Source of the DNA: Variovorax sp. Sphag1AA
Lineage (GTDB): Bacteria > Pseudomonadota > Gammaproteobacteria > Burkholderiales > Burkholderiaceae_C
Length of the DNA stretch: 64,000 nt
Direction of reading: 5' to 3'
Assembly (NCBI RefSeq): GCF_014192575.1
Contig: NZ_JACHYC010000008.1
Span: forward strand, 124,001-188,000
Shown here: positions 53,042 to 62,280 of the stretch, piece after piece
Position numbering within the stretch: position 1 is the stretch's first letter
How the letters are laid out: the number at the start of each line of letters is the position of its first letter
Program-made: the position numbers and the translations under genes
The notes under the pieces: model-generated
The model's input: the letters and a program-made list of their open reading frames with translations, nothing else
Told to the model about the DNA's origin: nothing
Database searches by the model: none

Positions 53042-54313
53042 TCAGCGCAAGGACGTGAACTGGCTGTCCGCGCTCGGGCCGAGGCGGCGCTCGATACCGT
53101 GCTCGCGCCAGATCAGAAGCGCGATCGCAGCGGCCACGAGCAGCCCCAGGATCCACATCAGCGGCACGATCGGCACATCCATCGCGATCAGCGCCGCATA
53201 GCCGGCCAGCATCATCAGTACGTTGAGGTTCTCGTTGAAGCCCTGCACCGCGATCGAGCGGCCGGCGCTCAGCAGGTTGTAGCCACGGTGCTGGAGGAGC
53301 GCGTTGAGCGGCACCACCAGGATGCCACCCACAGCGCCGACGAACACCATCAACAACACCGCCAGCCACAACGCGTCGGTCGACGCCACCATGGGCATGC
53401 ACAGCCCCAGCAGCACGCCCGCCGGCAGCACCCGCTTGGCGCGACCGAGCGCCACATGGCGACCCGCGAGCCCGGCACCCGCGATCACGCCGACCGCCAC
53501 CGCCACCTGTAGATAGGCCGCGCGCTCCAGCGTGAGGCCAAGAATCTCGGTGGCCCATTTGAGGACCGCGAACTGCAGCGTCGCACCCACGCCCCAGAAG
53601 ATGCTGGTGACCGCGAGCGAGAGCCCGCCGTCGCGATCGCTCCACAGCGTGCGGTTCGCGCTGCGGAATTCGCGTATCAGCACCAGCAGGTGAAGGCGTG
53701 TGGGCGGTGCATAGCGCGCGCCGCTGTCGGGCACGCCGGCATTCATCAGCGCGGCGACCAGATACGCGGCCAGCAACACAGCCATCGACAACTGCAGGGT
53801 GCTGGCGGCACACGGCGCGAGCCAGTCGCGCATCGCGAGGCTGGCCGATGAGCCGCGCAGCAGGTCCGCCACCAGCAGGCCGCCAAGCACCGTGCCCAGC
53901 AGCGCCGCGCAGACGACAGACACTTCGATCCATCCATTGGCCGCGACCAGACGGCGCGGTCCCACCATCTCGGTGACCAGGCCGTACTTGGCCGGCGCAT
54001 ACGCCGCGGCGCCGAAACCCACCACCGCGAAGGCCACGAGCGGGTTGATGCCGCCCATGAGCAGGCCGACGCCCACCAGCTTGACGCCGTTCATCGCGGT
54101 CATGAGCCGGGCCTTGGGCATGGCGTCGGCCAACGGGCCGATCATGGGCGCGAGCACCACGTAGGACAGCGTGAAAGCGAACTTGAGCAGCGGCGCCCAC
54201 CACAGCGGCGAGCCGCGCTCCTGCAGCAGCGCAATGGCGACGATCAGCAGCGCGTTGTCCGCCAACGCGGAGATCGCCTGTCCGGCGATCAGCAAGTAGA
54301 AGCCCCGCGGCAT
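53042..54313 (-). CDS. lplT: Lysophospholipid transporter LplT-like (MFS)
   Basis: A 423-residue major facilitator with about twelve helices. The family opening FYLLIAGQAISALADNALLIVAIALL in two blocks, then GPLADAMPKARLM and AAYAPAKYGLVTEM, are typical of LplT. LplT flips lysophospholipids inward for re-acylation. No fused or adjacent acyltransferase (Aas) is seen. It is convergent with the glycosyltransferase gene 21 bp away and closes the run of lipid genes. Confidence 0.88.
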   Translation of the reverse strand: MPRGFYLLIAGQAISALADNALLIVAIALLQERGSPLWWAPLLKFAFTLSYVVLAPMIGPLADAMPKARLMTAMNGVKLVGVGLLMGGINPLVAFAVVGFGAAAYAPAKYGLVTEMVGPRRLVAANGWIEVSVVCAALLGTVLGGLLVADLLRGSSASLAMRDWLAPCAASTLQLSMAVLLAAYLVAALMNAGVPDSGARYAPPTRLHLLVLIREFRSANRTLWSDRDGGLSLAVTSIFWGVGATLQFAVLKWATEILGLTLERAAYLQVAVAVGVIAGAGLAGRHVALGRAKRVLPAGVLLGLCMPMVASTDALWLAVLLMVFVGAVGGILVVPLNALLQHRGYNLLSAGRSIAVQGFNENLNVLMMLAGYAALIAMDVPIVPLMWILGLLVAAAIALLIWREHGIERRLGPSADSQFTSLR

Positions 54314-54391
54314 TCAGCGGGTGCGGCAGGGCGCCATGTCTTGATCCATGGACGCCGATGCTCGCCGGTCGCGATGACGCCCGCGTGAATG

Positions 54392-54844
54392 CTATTTCGC
54401 CAAGCCTGGCTGTGTCTGGGCGGCCACCTCGGCCGGGTTGGACATGGTCGAGATCACCTTACTGTTGACGCGCGAGCCGCTGTTGACGTTCTGGTCCGGT
54501 GCGCTCGCGGTCGACACGGCCTGGCGGTAGACCTGCTCCGGGTCCGCCATTGGCGTGAACTTCTCTGCGCCGCGCGAGCCACGCACGACGTTCTGGTCGG
54601 GCGCGCGTGCGGTGTCGACGGCCTGCTCATAGACCTTGCCCGGATCGGCCATCGGCGTGAACTTCTCTGCCCCGCGCGAGCCGCGCGTGACGTTCTGGTC
54701 GGGTGCATGCGCCGCCGAGACGGCTTCGGCCTGCACTTCGGCGCGGCTGCGCCCCACGGGCTGCTGCGCGTGGGCAGTGCCTGTCACCAGCCAAAGCGCG
54801 GCGGTGGTGGCAATCAGCCGATGGATGGTGGAAGAAGCTTGCAT
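54392..54844 (-). CDS. Exported protein made of 34-residue repeats
   Basis: A 150-residue protein that I do not recognise. A signal peptide with cleavage after AHA near residue 26 sends it to the periplasm or outside. The mature part is three tandem units of 34 residues starting APDQNV at residues 47, 81 and 115. Units one and two are almost identical (RGSRGAEKFTPMADP in both); unit three has drifted (SGSRVNSKVISTMSNP). There are no cysteines and no catalytic motif. It lies alone between lplT and the NRPS gene. Confidence 0.75.
   Translation of the reverse strand: MQASSTIHRLIATTAALWLVTGTAHAQQPVGRSRAEVQAEAVSAAHAPDQNVTRGSRGAEKFTPMADPGKVYEQAVDTARAPDQNVVRGSRGAEKFTPMADPEQVYRQAVSTASAPDQNVNSGSRVNSKVISTMSNPAEVAAQTQPGLAK
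54401..54706 (-). repeat. Three tandem 102-bp in-frame coding repeats
   Basis: Units run 54706-54605, 54604-54503 and 54502-54401 on the minus strand and encode the 34-residue repeats of the exported protein. The first two copies are also very similar at DNA level (a shared tract of ACGCCGATGGC type in both), indicating recent duplication or ongoing gene conversion. The third copy is degenerate. Repeat number could vary between strains. Confidence 0.85.
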
Positions 54845-55139
54845 GGTTCAAATCCTTTGCGGTGGATGGATGGATCGCCTGGTTCCCCTCGACAGGTTTT
54901 TCGTCTCCGTGCCGCCTGTTCGGATACTTGTTTGCATGCGAGCGTAGTTGTGCCTCGTGGCCGGTCCATGACGCCGGAGGCCGACCCTGTCCGCTGGTGG
55001 GACGTTCATCCGCGTGAAACAGAAGCGGGATGAATTGCGGGCCGTAATCGGTAATTCACCGCGAACGTACGAAATATGCCTGTCGTACTCGGGGTATTGT
55101 CTGACCCAAACCTGACATGGAGTTCGTATATTGGTCCGG
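54845..55139. other. Intergenic region upstream of NRPS, no gene seen
   Basis: This 295-bp space separates the repeat protein from the NRPS gene, which are divergent, so it must hold promoters for both. The half next to the NRPS is relatively AT-rich. It contains a GTAC-N14-GTAC dyad (55066-55087) in the stretch CGTACGAAATATGCCTGTCG. I could not identify convincing -35/-10 elements or a ribosome site close to the NRPS start. Confidence 0.5.
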
Positions 55140-58100
55140 ATGGATATCGGCGGGGAAGCCTCACAACAGCCAGTTTCACTTTCGTCTGCGCAGCGACGCC
55201 TGTGGTTTCTCGACCGGATCAAGGCCGATGTCCGCGATGCCTATCACCTTTCGGGCGCGCTGGAGTTCGAGGGCCATCTCGACGAAGACGCCCTCCGTCT
55301 CAGTCTTGAGACACTCATGGCGCGCCATGAAGTCCTGCGCACGACCTTCGAGGAAGTCGACGAGGAGCCGGTGCTGCGCATCGCGCCGCCGGGACCGTTT
55401 CCATTGCGAATCGACGATCTGAGCCATCTCGGCACCGAAGCCATGGAAGCGGAACGCGAAAGGCAGATCCGCGAAGAATGCTCGGCACCCTTCGACCTCG
55501 AACGCGGCCCGCTGGTCCGCGGACGGCTGCTGCGGCTCGGCCCACAGCGGCACACGCTGGTGCTCTGTGCGCACCACATGGTGGCGGATGGCTGGTCGAT
55601 CGCCGTCTTCATGAAGGACGTGGCGGCCGTCTACTCCGCTTTTGCCGAGGGCAAGCCGAATCCGTTGCCAGACCTGCCCGCTCACTACGGCGACTACGTG
55701 GCCGAAGAACGCGAGCGGGCCACATCGCCCGCACGCCAGGCGCGCCTCGACTACTGGCGGCGCCAGCTCGAAGGTGCGCCCGAACTGCTCGAGCTTCCCA
55801 CCGACCGGCCGCGCCCCGCTATACAGGACCATGCAGGCGACCGCGTCGAGATCGTGTTTCCGCCGCCGCTGGTCGCCGCGCTCCGCGAATGGGCGAGGAG
55901 CCGCGGTGCCACGCTGACGATGGCGCTGCACGCGGGCCTGAACGTGCTGTTCTCGCGCCTTGCCGGCCAGCAGGACATCGTGATCGGAACGCCAGTCGCG
56001 AACCGCCGCCGTCCGGCATACCGGCAGGCGGTGGGGTTCTTCGTCAACACCGTCGCACTGCGCACCGACCTGAGCGACGACCCGACCGCCGATGCACTGC
56101 TCGAACGGGTGCGCGGAATCGGGCAAGCGGCGTACCTGCGGCAGGACGTGCCCTTCGAGCAGGTGGTGGAGCTGGTGCGGCCGGCGAGAAACCCGAGCCA
56201 CAGCCCGATCTACCAGGTGTTGATGGTCATCCAGAACTTCGAGACCGAGCGTATCGACCTGCCCGGCGCGACCCTGCAGTTGATCGAGGTGCCGCCTCAG
56301 AGCGTGGCCACGGATCTGATGATGCTGTTCCGCGAGACGGCCGACGGCCTGCTCGGCCGCATCGCGTATGCCACTGCCCTCTTCGACCGCGCGACCATCG
56401 AGCGCTGGGCCGGCTACCTGCTGCGCCTGCTCGAAGCGATGGCTGCAGACGGCGCACAGCGGGTCGCCGCCCTTCCGATGATGGGCGACCACGAGCGGAG
56501 CCTGCTGCTCGACCGGTTCAACGACACACGCGTCACGCACGGGGGCGAAACGCGGGTCCATGCTCTCTTCGAGGCGCAGGCCACGCGCACGCCGGAGGCC
56601 GTCGCACTGGTCGCCGACCATCGCAGCCTGCGTTATGGCGAACTCGATGCGCAGGCCAATCGCCTCGCCCATCGGCTCCAGGCAGAAGGGCTCGGGCGTG
56701 GAATGCGAGCGGCGCTGTTCCTTGGCCGCGGCGTGGACCTGATCGTGGCGATGCTCGCAGTGCTCAAGACCGGCGCAGCCTATGTCCCGCTGGACCCGAC
56801 CGATCCGCAGGAACGCATCGCGCGCATGCTGGACGATGCCGCCCCGCGCGTGCTGTTGACCCAGAAGCGCCTGCTGGCCGCCCTGCCCCGCACCCAGCAG
56901 ACCCCGCTCATCGTCGACGCGGACCCTGCTGCCGATGCGAACGCCGGGCCGATCGCAGTCGAGGTGCATCCCGACGATCCTGTCTACGTGGTCTACACCT
57001 CGGGCTCGACCGGCACGCCGAAGGGCGTTGCCGTTCCGCATTCGGCGCTCACGAACCTGATCCACTGGCAAGCGCGTCATCGCGACGGCCAGCCCGCGCC
57101 GAGGACGTTGCAGTACGTCGCGATTGGATTCGACGTCGCGTTCCAGGAGATATTCAGCACGCTTTGCGGCGGCGGCGCGCTGGTGCTGATCCACGAGGGC
57201 GCGCGCCGCGACATGGCTGCGGTGCTCCGCGTGCTGCGGGAAGAACGCGTCGAGCGGCTGATCCTTCCGTTCATCGCGCTGCAGCACCTGGCCGAACAGG
57301 CGGCGACCTCCGGCGAGCCGCTGCCCCCTCTGAAGCAGGTCATCACCGGTGCCGAGCAATTGCGCATCAGCTCGGAAATCCGCGAGTTCTTCGAGCGACT
57401 GGGCGGCTGCCGACTACAGAACCAGTACGGCCCTACCGAATACCCGATCGCCACCGCGCTCGACCTGCAAGGCGCGCCGCACGACTGGCCGTTGCTCCCA
57501 TCGATCGGCCATCCGATCGACAACACGACGGTGCGCATCCTCGACGGCCTGCGCCAGCCGGTGCCGATCGGCGTCAAGGGCGAGATCTACATCGGCGGCT
57601 CGGGCATGGCGCTCGGCTACCTCGGACAGGCGGCGCTGGACGGAGCGGCCTTCTTCGACGACCTCTTTGCCACGCACACGGGTGCGCGCCTCTACAAGAC
57701 CGGCGACATCGGCCGCTGGCGCAGCGACGGAAGCATCGAGTACGTCAGCCGCTGCGACGACCAGGTCAAGCTGCGCGGCTTCCGCATCGAGCCGGGCGAG
57801 ATCGAGGCGCACATCGACCAACATCCGTCGGTCGCCGACGTCGCCGTGCTGCTGCGCGAGGATGAGCCCGGGCAGAAGCGCCTGGTGGCTTATATGACAC
57901 TGGCGCCGGGCGCTGTCGCCACCGGCATCACGGCGACGCTGAAGCGGTACCTGCACGGCGTGCTGCCCGAATACATGGTGCCCGCCGCGTTCATCGTGCT
58001 CGATGCGCTGCCGCTCACCAGCAGCAGCAAGGTCGATCGCCGAGCCTTGCCACTGCCAGCGCGCGAAAACGACGGCGGCGAGCGCGTGATGCCACGAAGC

Positions 58101-61100
58101 AGCACGGAGCAGACGCTGTGGGAGATCTGGCGCAGCGTGCTGCACGCCACCGCGTTCGGCGTGGACGACAGCTTCTTCGACCTGGGCGGCCATTCGCTGC
58201 TGACGATGCAGGTGGCTTCGCGCGTCCGGCAACAACTGGGCATCGAGCTTCCGCTGGCGCTACTGTTCGAGCATCCGACCATCGCAGGGCTCGCGGCGCG
58301 GCTGGACGAGGAGTTGCCCCGGACCTGGTCGACCGCGCCGGCGTCGATTCCGCGCGTGGCGAGGGACGGGCCGCTGCCGGTATCGCTGTCGCAGCGACGC
58401 ATGTGGGTGATCCAGCAGTTCGACCCCGAATCGGTCGCCTACAACATCGCGGTCTCGCTACGCCTGCGCGGTGCGCTGGACGACGATGCCATGCGACTTG
58501 CCTTCGAGCGGCTGGTGGAGCGGCACGAAGGGCTGCGCACCTGGTTCGAGATGCACGGCGAAGAACCAATGCAGCAGATCGCGCCTTCAATGCAGGTTGC
58601 GATCGAGCGGATCGACTTGCGCGCCCAGCCGGACGGGCTTCGCATGGACGAAGCACGGGCCCTGCTGCAGGAACGCGGATCGCGGCCATTCGATCTGACG
58701 CAGGCGCCGCTGCACTTCCCGACGCTCGTCAACCTCGGGGACGAGGACCATCTTTTCTTCTGGCGCATGCACCACGCGATCACCGACAACTGGTCGATCG
58801 CGATCCTGATGCGCGATTTGCTGCAGCTGTACGCGTCACTATCGACCCGTGGGCAGGCGGAGCTGCCGCCGCTCGGCATCGAGTACGCGGACTACGCCGC
58901 ATGGCAGCGTTCGCCGGCCGCGACCGCGCAGCGGCAACGCCAGATCGATTTCTGGGCGGAGCGGCTGCGCGACCTGCAGCCGATCAATCTGCCCACCGAC
59001 TATCCGCGGCCGCTGCTGCCGAGCTTCCGCGGCGCAAAAGTCTCGATGCCGCTTCCGCCCGCGATGCGCGACAGCCTGCGCCGCTTCTGCGGACGCCATG
59101 CGGTCACGCCGTTCGTGGTGCTGCTCGCGGCCTTCAAGCTCATGCTGTCGCGTCACTGTGCAAGTCACGACATCGCGGTGGGCACGCCGATCGCCAATCG
59201 GCATCACCTCGTAACCGAGCAGCTCGTCGGCACGCTGGTCAACACGCTCGTCATGCGCACAGACCTCTCGGGCAACCCGGACTTCGCCGAGCTGGTGCAG
59301 CGCGTGCGCGCGACCGCCCTGGAGGCGTACGCCCACCAGGACGCGCCCTTCGACGAGATCGTGGAAGTGCTGGGGCAGGACCGCCGCACCCATCCCGAGG
59401 GACTCGTGCGCACCCTGTTCAACGTGCTGAACGCGCCGCTCGGCAAGCTGCCACCGGTGGACTTCAGCTACGAGGCGTTCGAGCTCGAAGCCACTGCAGC
59501 CCAGTTCGATCTCTCGTTCCACGTGGACACCGAGTTCGGCCACCGTATTCACCTCGAGTATTCGACGGACCTCTTCGCCGCGGAAACGGCCAGCCGCATG
59601 CTGGAGAACTACCTGTGGCTGGTCGACCAGGTGCTCGGCGACGAGAACCGGCCGATCGCGGACTACGCGATCCTCGCGCCCGCGCAACTGGCCTTGCTGC
59701 ACGACCAGTGGAACGCGACGCAACACAAACTGCCACCGGATCTGCTGATTCATCGCCACCTGCGTTGTGAGGATCCGGCGCGGGCCGGCCGGATCGCGGT
59801 GTTCGATTCGCAAGGGCGCCGCATGACGTACGGCGAGCTGAATGCGTCGTCGGACCGGCTCGCATCCTCATTGCGCGCGCACGGCTATGGGCGTGGCCAC
59901 CGCATCGGCCTGAGCCTCGCGCGCGACGCGGGCATGCTCGTGGCGCAGCTCGCGGTGCTCAAGTCGGGCGCGGCCTATGTGCCGCTGGACCCCGCTTTCC
60001 CCATCGACCGGCTGACCTACATGGCCAGCGATGCGGAACTCTCGGCCATCCTCGTGCGGCCGGACATGGCCGCGCCATTCAGCGCAACCGGCATTCCCTT
60101 GCTGGACCCGATCGAGCTCGCGCAGCAGTCCGCAGGCGCAGAGTCGGAACTTCTGCGCCCTGACCCCGAGCGCGACGCGCGCCCACTCGATCCGGCCTAC
60201 TTCATCTACACCTCCGGTTCCACCGGCCGGCCGAAGGCGGTCGCCGTGCCGCATCGCGCGGTCGCGAATTTCCTCGCCTCGATGGCGCGCGAACCAGGTC
60301 TCGATGCATCCGACCGTCTGGTGGCCGTGACCACCCTGTCCTTCGACATCGCGGTGCTCGAGCTGCTGCTGCCGCTCGCGGTCGGTGCGCAGGTGGTGAT
60401 TGCCGACAGCGACCACGTCCGCGACCCGATCCGGCTGCGCACGCTCATCGAGCGGCACGACGCGACCGTGATGCAGGCCACGCCTTCCTTGTGGCGCGCC
60501 CTGCTCGACATCGGGTGGACCGGCCGGCCGGGCTTCCGCGCGCTGGTCGGCGGCGAGCCGCTGCAGGCGACGCTGGCCGAGCAACTGCTGTCGCGCTGCT
60601 CGGCGCTCTGGAACATGTACGGCCCGACGGAAACCACCGTGTGGTCCACCGCGTGGAAGGTGGATGCGCCGCGACTCGGCATCTCCATCGGGCGGCCGAT
60701 CGACAACACCTCCGTCTGGGTGCTCGACGCCAACGGCCTGCCCTGCCCCATCGGCGTTCCGGGCGAGCTGTGCATCGGAGGCGCGGGCGTGACGCTCGGC
60801 TATCACAAGCGCAAGGCGCTGACGGACGAGCGCTTCGTCGTCGACCGCTGGAGCGACGAGCCCGGTGCACGGCTCTATCGCACCGGCGACCTGTGCCGCT
60901 GGCGCCATGACGGGCTGCTGGAGCACCTGGGGCGCCTCGATCATCAGGTCAAGGTCCGGGGTTTCCGCATCGAGCTGGGCGAGATCGAAGCGGCGTTGCT
61001 GGACCATCCCGAAGTTGCCCAGTGCGTGGTCGTCACCCGCCCCGGGGGCGAGGACGACGTGCGCCTCGTGGGCTACGTGGTGGCGCAATCGCCGGACCTG

Positions 61101-61502
61101 CGGTTGGCCGCGCTGCGCGAACACCTGCAGGCATCGCTACCGGAATACATGGTGCCGCAGCACCTCGTGGTTCTGCGGGCGATGCCGCTGCTACCCAATG
61201 GCAAGGTGGACCGCAACGCACTGCCGGCGCCAGTGGTCGACGCCTCGCGCGCGGAAGGCGGCACGCACCAGCCGCCATCCACCGAAGAAGAGAGGGTGAT
61301 CGCCGAGATCTGGTCCGAGCTGCTCGGCGTGGAAGTCGTCGGACGCACCGACAACTTTTTCGAGCTCGGCGGCCATTCGCTGCTGGCGATGCGCGCGGTG
61401 AATGCGACGAAGCAACGACTCGGCCTGGAGATCGCGCCGCGCCGGCTGGTCTTCGAGACCCTGCGCCAGCTGGCGAACCCGGAAAACGCGGGGATGTCCT
61501 AG
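55140..61502 (+). CDS. Two-module nonribosomal peptide synthetase (C-A-T-C-A-T)
   Basis: A 2120-residue NRPS. Domains: C1 about 10-440 (HHMVADG, histidines 145-146); A1 about 460-960 (YTSGSTG near 618); T1 (LGGHSLL, serine 1019); C2 about 1070-1510 (HHAITDN at 1211); A2 about 1525-2030 (YTSGSTG from 1690); T2 (serine 2080). The protein stops 40 residues after T2, with no thioesterase, reductase or terminal C domain. The A2 specificity residues read D-I-L-Q-L-G-M-V-W-K, nearly the glycine code; A1 reads about D-V-Q-L-I-G-Q-I-A-K, which I do not recognise. C2 has DN instead of DG. The starting C domain suggests acyl-initiation or an upstream partner. The start is uncertain: no ribosome site is seen. 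Confidence 0.93.
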   Translation: MDIGGEASQQPVSLSSAQRRLWFLDRIKADVRDAYHLSGALEFEGHLDEDALRLSLETLMARHEVLRTTFEEVDEEPVLRIAPPGPFPLRIDDLSHLGTEAMEAERERQIREECSAPFDLERGPLVRGRLLRLGPQRHTLVLCAHHMVADGWSIAVFMKDVAAVYSAFAEGKPNPLPDLPAHYGDYVAEERERATSPARQARLDYWRRQLEGAPELLELPTDRPRPAIQDHAGDRVEIVFPPPLVAALREWARSRGATLTMALHAGLNVLFSRLAGQQDIVIGTPVANRRRPAYRQAVGFFVNTVALRTDLSDDPTADALLERVRGIGQAAYLRQDVPFEQVVELVRPARNPSHSPIYQVLMVIQNFETERIDLPGATLQLIEVPPQSVATDLMMLFRETADGLLGRIAYATALFDRATIERWAGYLLRLLEAMAADGAQRVAALPMMGDHERSLLLDRFNDTRVTHGGETRVHALFEAQATRTPEAVALVADHRSLRYGELDAQANRLAHRLQAEGLGRGMRAALFLGRGVDLIVAMLAVLKTGAAYVPLDPTDPQERIARMLDDAAPRVLLTQKRLLAALPRTQQTPLIVDADPAADANAGPIAVEVHPDDPVYVVYTSGSTGTPKGVAVPHSALTNLIHWQARHRDGQPAPRTLQYVAIGFDVAFQEIFSTLCGGGALVLIHEGARRDMAAVLRVLREERVERLILPFIALQHLAEQAATSGEPLPPLKQVITGAEQLRISSEIREFFERLGGCRLQNQYGPTEYPIATALDLQGAPHDWPLLPSIGHPIDNTTVRILDGLRQPVPIGVKGEIYIGGSGMALGYLGQAALDGAAFFDDLFATHTGARLYKTGDIGRWRSDGSIEYVSRCDDQVKLRGFRIEPGEIEAHIDQHPSVADVAVLLREDEPGQKRLVAYMTLAPGAVATGITATLKRYLHGVLPEYMVPAAFIVLDALPLTSSSKVDRRALPLPARENDGGERVMPRSSTEQTLWEIWRSVLHATAFGVDDSFFDLGGHSLLTMQVASRVRQQLGIELPLALLFEHPTIAGLAARLDEELPRTWSTAPASIPRVARDGPLPVSLSQRRMWVIQQFDPESVAYNIAVSLRLRGALDDDAMRLAFERLVERHEGLRTWFEMHGEEPMQQIAPSMQVAIERIDLRAQPDGLRMDEARALLQERGSRPFDLTQAPLHFPTLVNLGDEDHLFFWRMHHAITDNWSIAILMRDLLQLYASLSTRGQAELPPLGIEYADYAAWQRSPAATAQRQRQIDFWAERLRDLQPINLPTDYPRPLLPSFRGAKVSMPLPPAMRDSLRRFCGRHAVTPFVVLLAAFKLMLSRHCASHDIAVGTPIANRHHLVTEQLVGTLVNTLVMRTDLSGNPDFAELVQRVRATALEAYAHQDAPFDEIVEVLGQDRRTHPEGLVRTLFNVLNAPLGKLPPVDFSYEAFELEATAAQFDLSFHVDTEFGHRIHLEYSTDLFAAETASRMLENYLWLVDQVLGDENRPIADYAILAPAQLALLHDQWNATQHKLPPDLLIHRHLRCEDPARAGRIAVFDSQGRRMTYGELNASSDRLASSLRAHGYGRGHRIGLSLARDAGMLVAQLAVLKSGAAYVPLDPAFPIDRLTYMASDAELSAILVRPDMAAPFSATGIPLLDPIELAQQSAGAESELLRPDPERDARPLDPAYFIYTSGSTGRPKAVAVPHRAVANFLASMAREPGLDASDRLVAVTTLSFDIAVLELLLPLAVGAQVVIADSDHVRDPIRLRTLIERHDATVMQATPSLWRALLDIGWTGRPGFRALVGGEPLQATLAEQLLSRCSALWNMYGPTETTVWSTAWKVDAPRLGISIGRPIDNTSVWVLDANGLPCPIGVPGELCIGGAGVTLGYHKRKALTDERFVVDRWSDEPGARLYRTGDLCRWRHDGLLEHLGRLDHQVKVRGFRIELGEIEAALLDHPEVAQCVVVTRPGGEDDVRLVGYVVAQSPDLRLAALREHLQASLPEYMVPQHLVVLRAMPLLPNGKVDRNALPAPVVDASRAEGGTHQPPSTEEERVIAEIWSELLGVEVVGRTDNFFELGGHSLLAMRAVNATKQRLGLEIAPRRLVFETLRQLANPENAGMS

Positions 61503-61504
61503 AA

Positions 61505-61521
61505 GGCCGCTGCCTGCGGCC
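61505..61521. terminator. Hairpin between convergent NRPS and GntR genes
   Basis: A perfect six-base stem, GGCCGC-TGCCT-GCGGCC, lies in the 25-bp gap between the two stop codons. There is no clear T-run on either side, so it may act as a weak bidirectional terminator or only as an mRNA 3' end stabiliser. Confidence 0.4.
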
Positions 61522-61527
61522 CGACGG

Positions 61528-62157
61528 CTACTGTATTTCCTTGAGCACCGTCCAGCCGGACTCGATGTGCTTGCGCATCGACAGCACGGCCGCCGACACA
61601 TCGCCGCTGGCGAGCGCATCGAGGATCTCGTCGTGCTCCTTCACCGCATCGGCGCCACGCCCCTCGGCGGCATTGATGAGGTCGAAGGGATAGCGCGCCC
61701 AGAGGATCTGCACGAAATGCAGCGTCTGCGGCATTGCCGCGATGTCGTACATGCGGCGATGGAAGCGGTAGTTGACGCCACGGGCAATGGCGCGGTTGCC
61801 GGTCTCGAAGGCCTTGGCGAATTCGTCCGCCAATGTGCGCAGTTCGGCGAGGTCTTCGGAGGTCGCGCGCTCGGCCGCGCCGCGGACCAGTTGCGCCTCG
61901 AGCATCAGGCGCAGGCTCAGGATCTCGCCGGAAGCCCCGGCATCGAAGGGCACCACGCGGGCGCCGCGATACGAATCGCCGCTGACGTAGCCTTCGGCCT
62001 CCAGCAGCTTGAGCGCCTCGCGCACGGGAGTGATGCTCAGGTTGAGCTGCTCGGCGATCTCGGCCTGCTTGAGGCGCGAGCCGCGTTGGTAGACCCCGGA
62101 AATGATCCTCTCCCGGAGGTAGTCCGCGACCTGTTCTTCTTTGGTTCGGTATTCCAT
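61528..62157 (-). CDS. GntR family transcriptional regulator (FCD subfamily)
   Basis: A 209-residue regulator. The winged helix is at about residues 8-70 (YLRERIISGVYQRGSRLKQAEIAEQL, then SITPVREALKLLEAEGYV), followed by a helical FCD domain (LSLRLMLEAQLVRGAAE and HRRMYDIAA). The ATG at 62157 gives the usual short leader; a longer open frame begins at a TTG at 62244. It is transcribed in the same direction as the CitE-isochorismatase-CaiB genes upstream, 123 bp after the CitE stop, and probably regulates them. Confidence 0.88.
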   Translation of the reverse strand: MEYRTKEEQVADYLRERIISGVYQRGSRLKQAEIAEQLNLSITPVREALKLLEAEGYVSGDSYRGARVVPFDAGASGEILSLRLMLEAQLVRGAAERATSEDLAELRTLADEFAKAFETGNRAIARGVNYRFHRRMYDIAAMPQTLHFVQILWARYPFDLINAAEGRGADAVKEHDEILDALASGDVSAAVLSMRKHIESGWTVLKEIQ

Positions 62158-62280
62158 CACGAGCCGCACGCCCCTTGTGTCCAGGCCGAGCGAGAAGTCT
62201 CCGAAGGTCTCGCCTGAAAGCAGATGGCTCACGGCTCGCTCCAACCGGTTCGGCTCGGGTATCGCTCGGCGCGCTCGATT

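Noticed and set aside
54401..54706. The 102-bp repeats as a CRISPR array or other non-coding repeat.
   Set aside because: The units are directly adjacent without spacers, keep one reading frame and encode a protein with a signal peptide.
55176..57359. A 727-codon open frame on the minus strand opposite the NRPS first module.
   Set aside because: It lies entirely antisense to recognisable C and A domains and has no motif or ribosome site of its own.
55140..61502. The NRPS as the siderophore synthetase serving the TonB receptor in this window.
   Set aside because: The genes are 20 kb apart and no aryl-acid activation, hydroxamate-forming or siderophore export gene is near the NRPS. The A2 code points to glycine, which does not itself bind iron.
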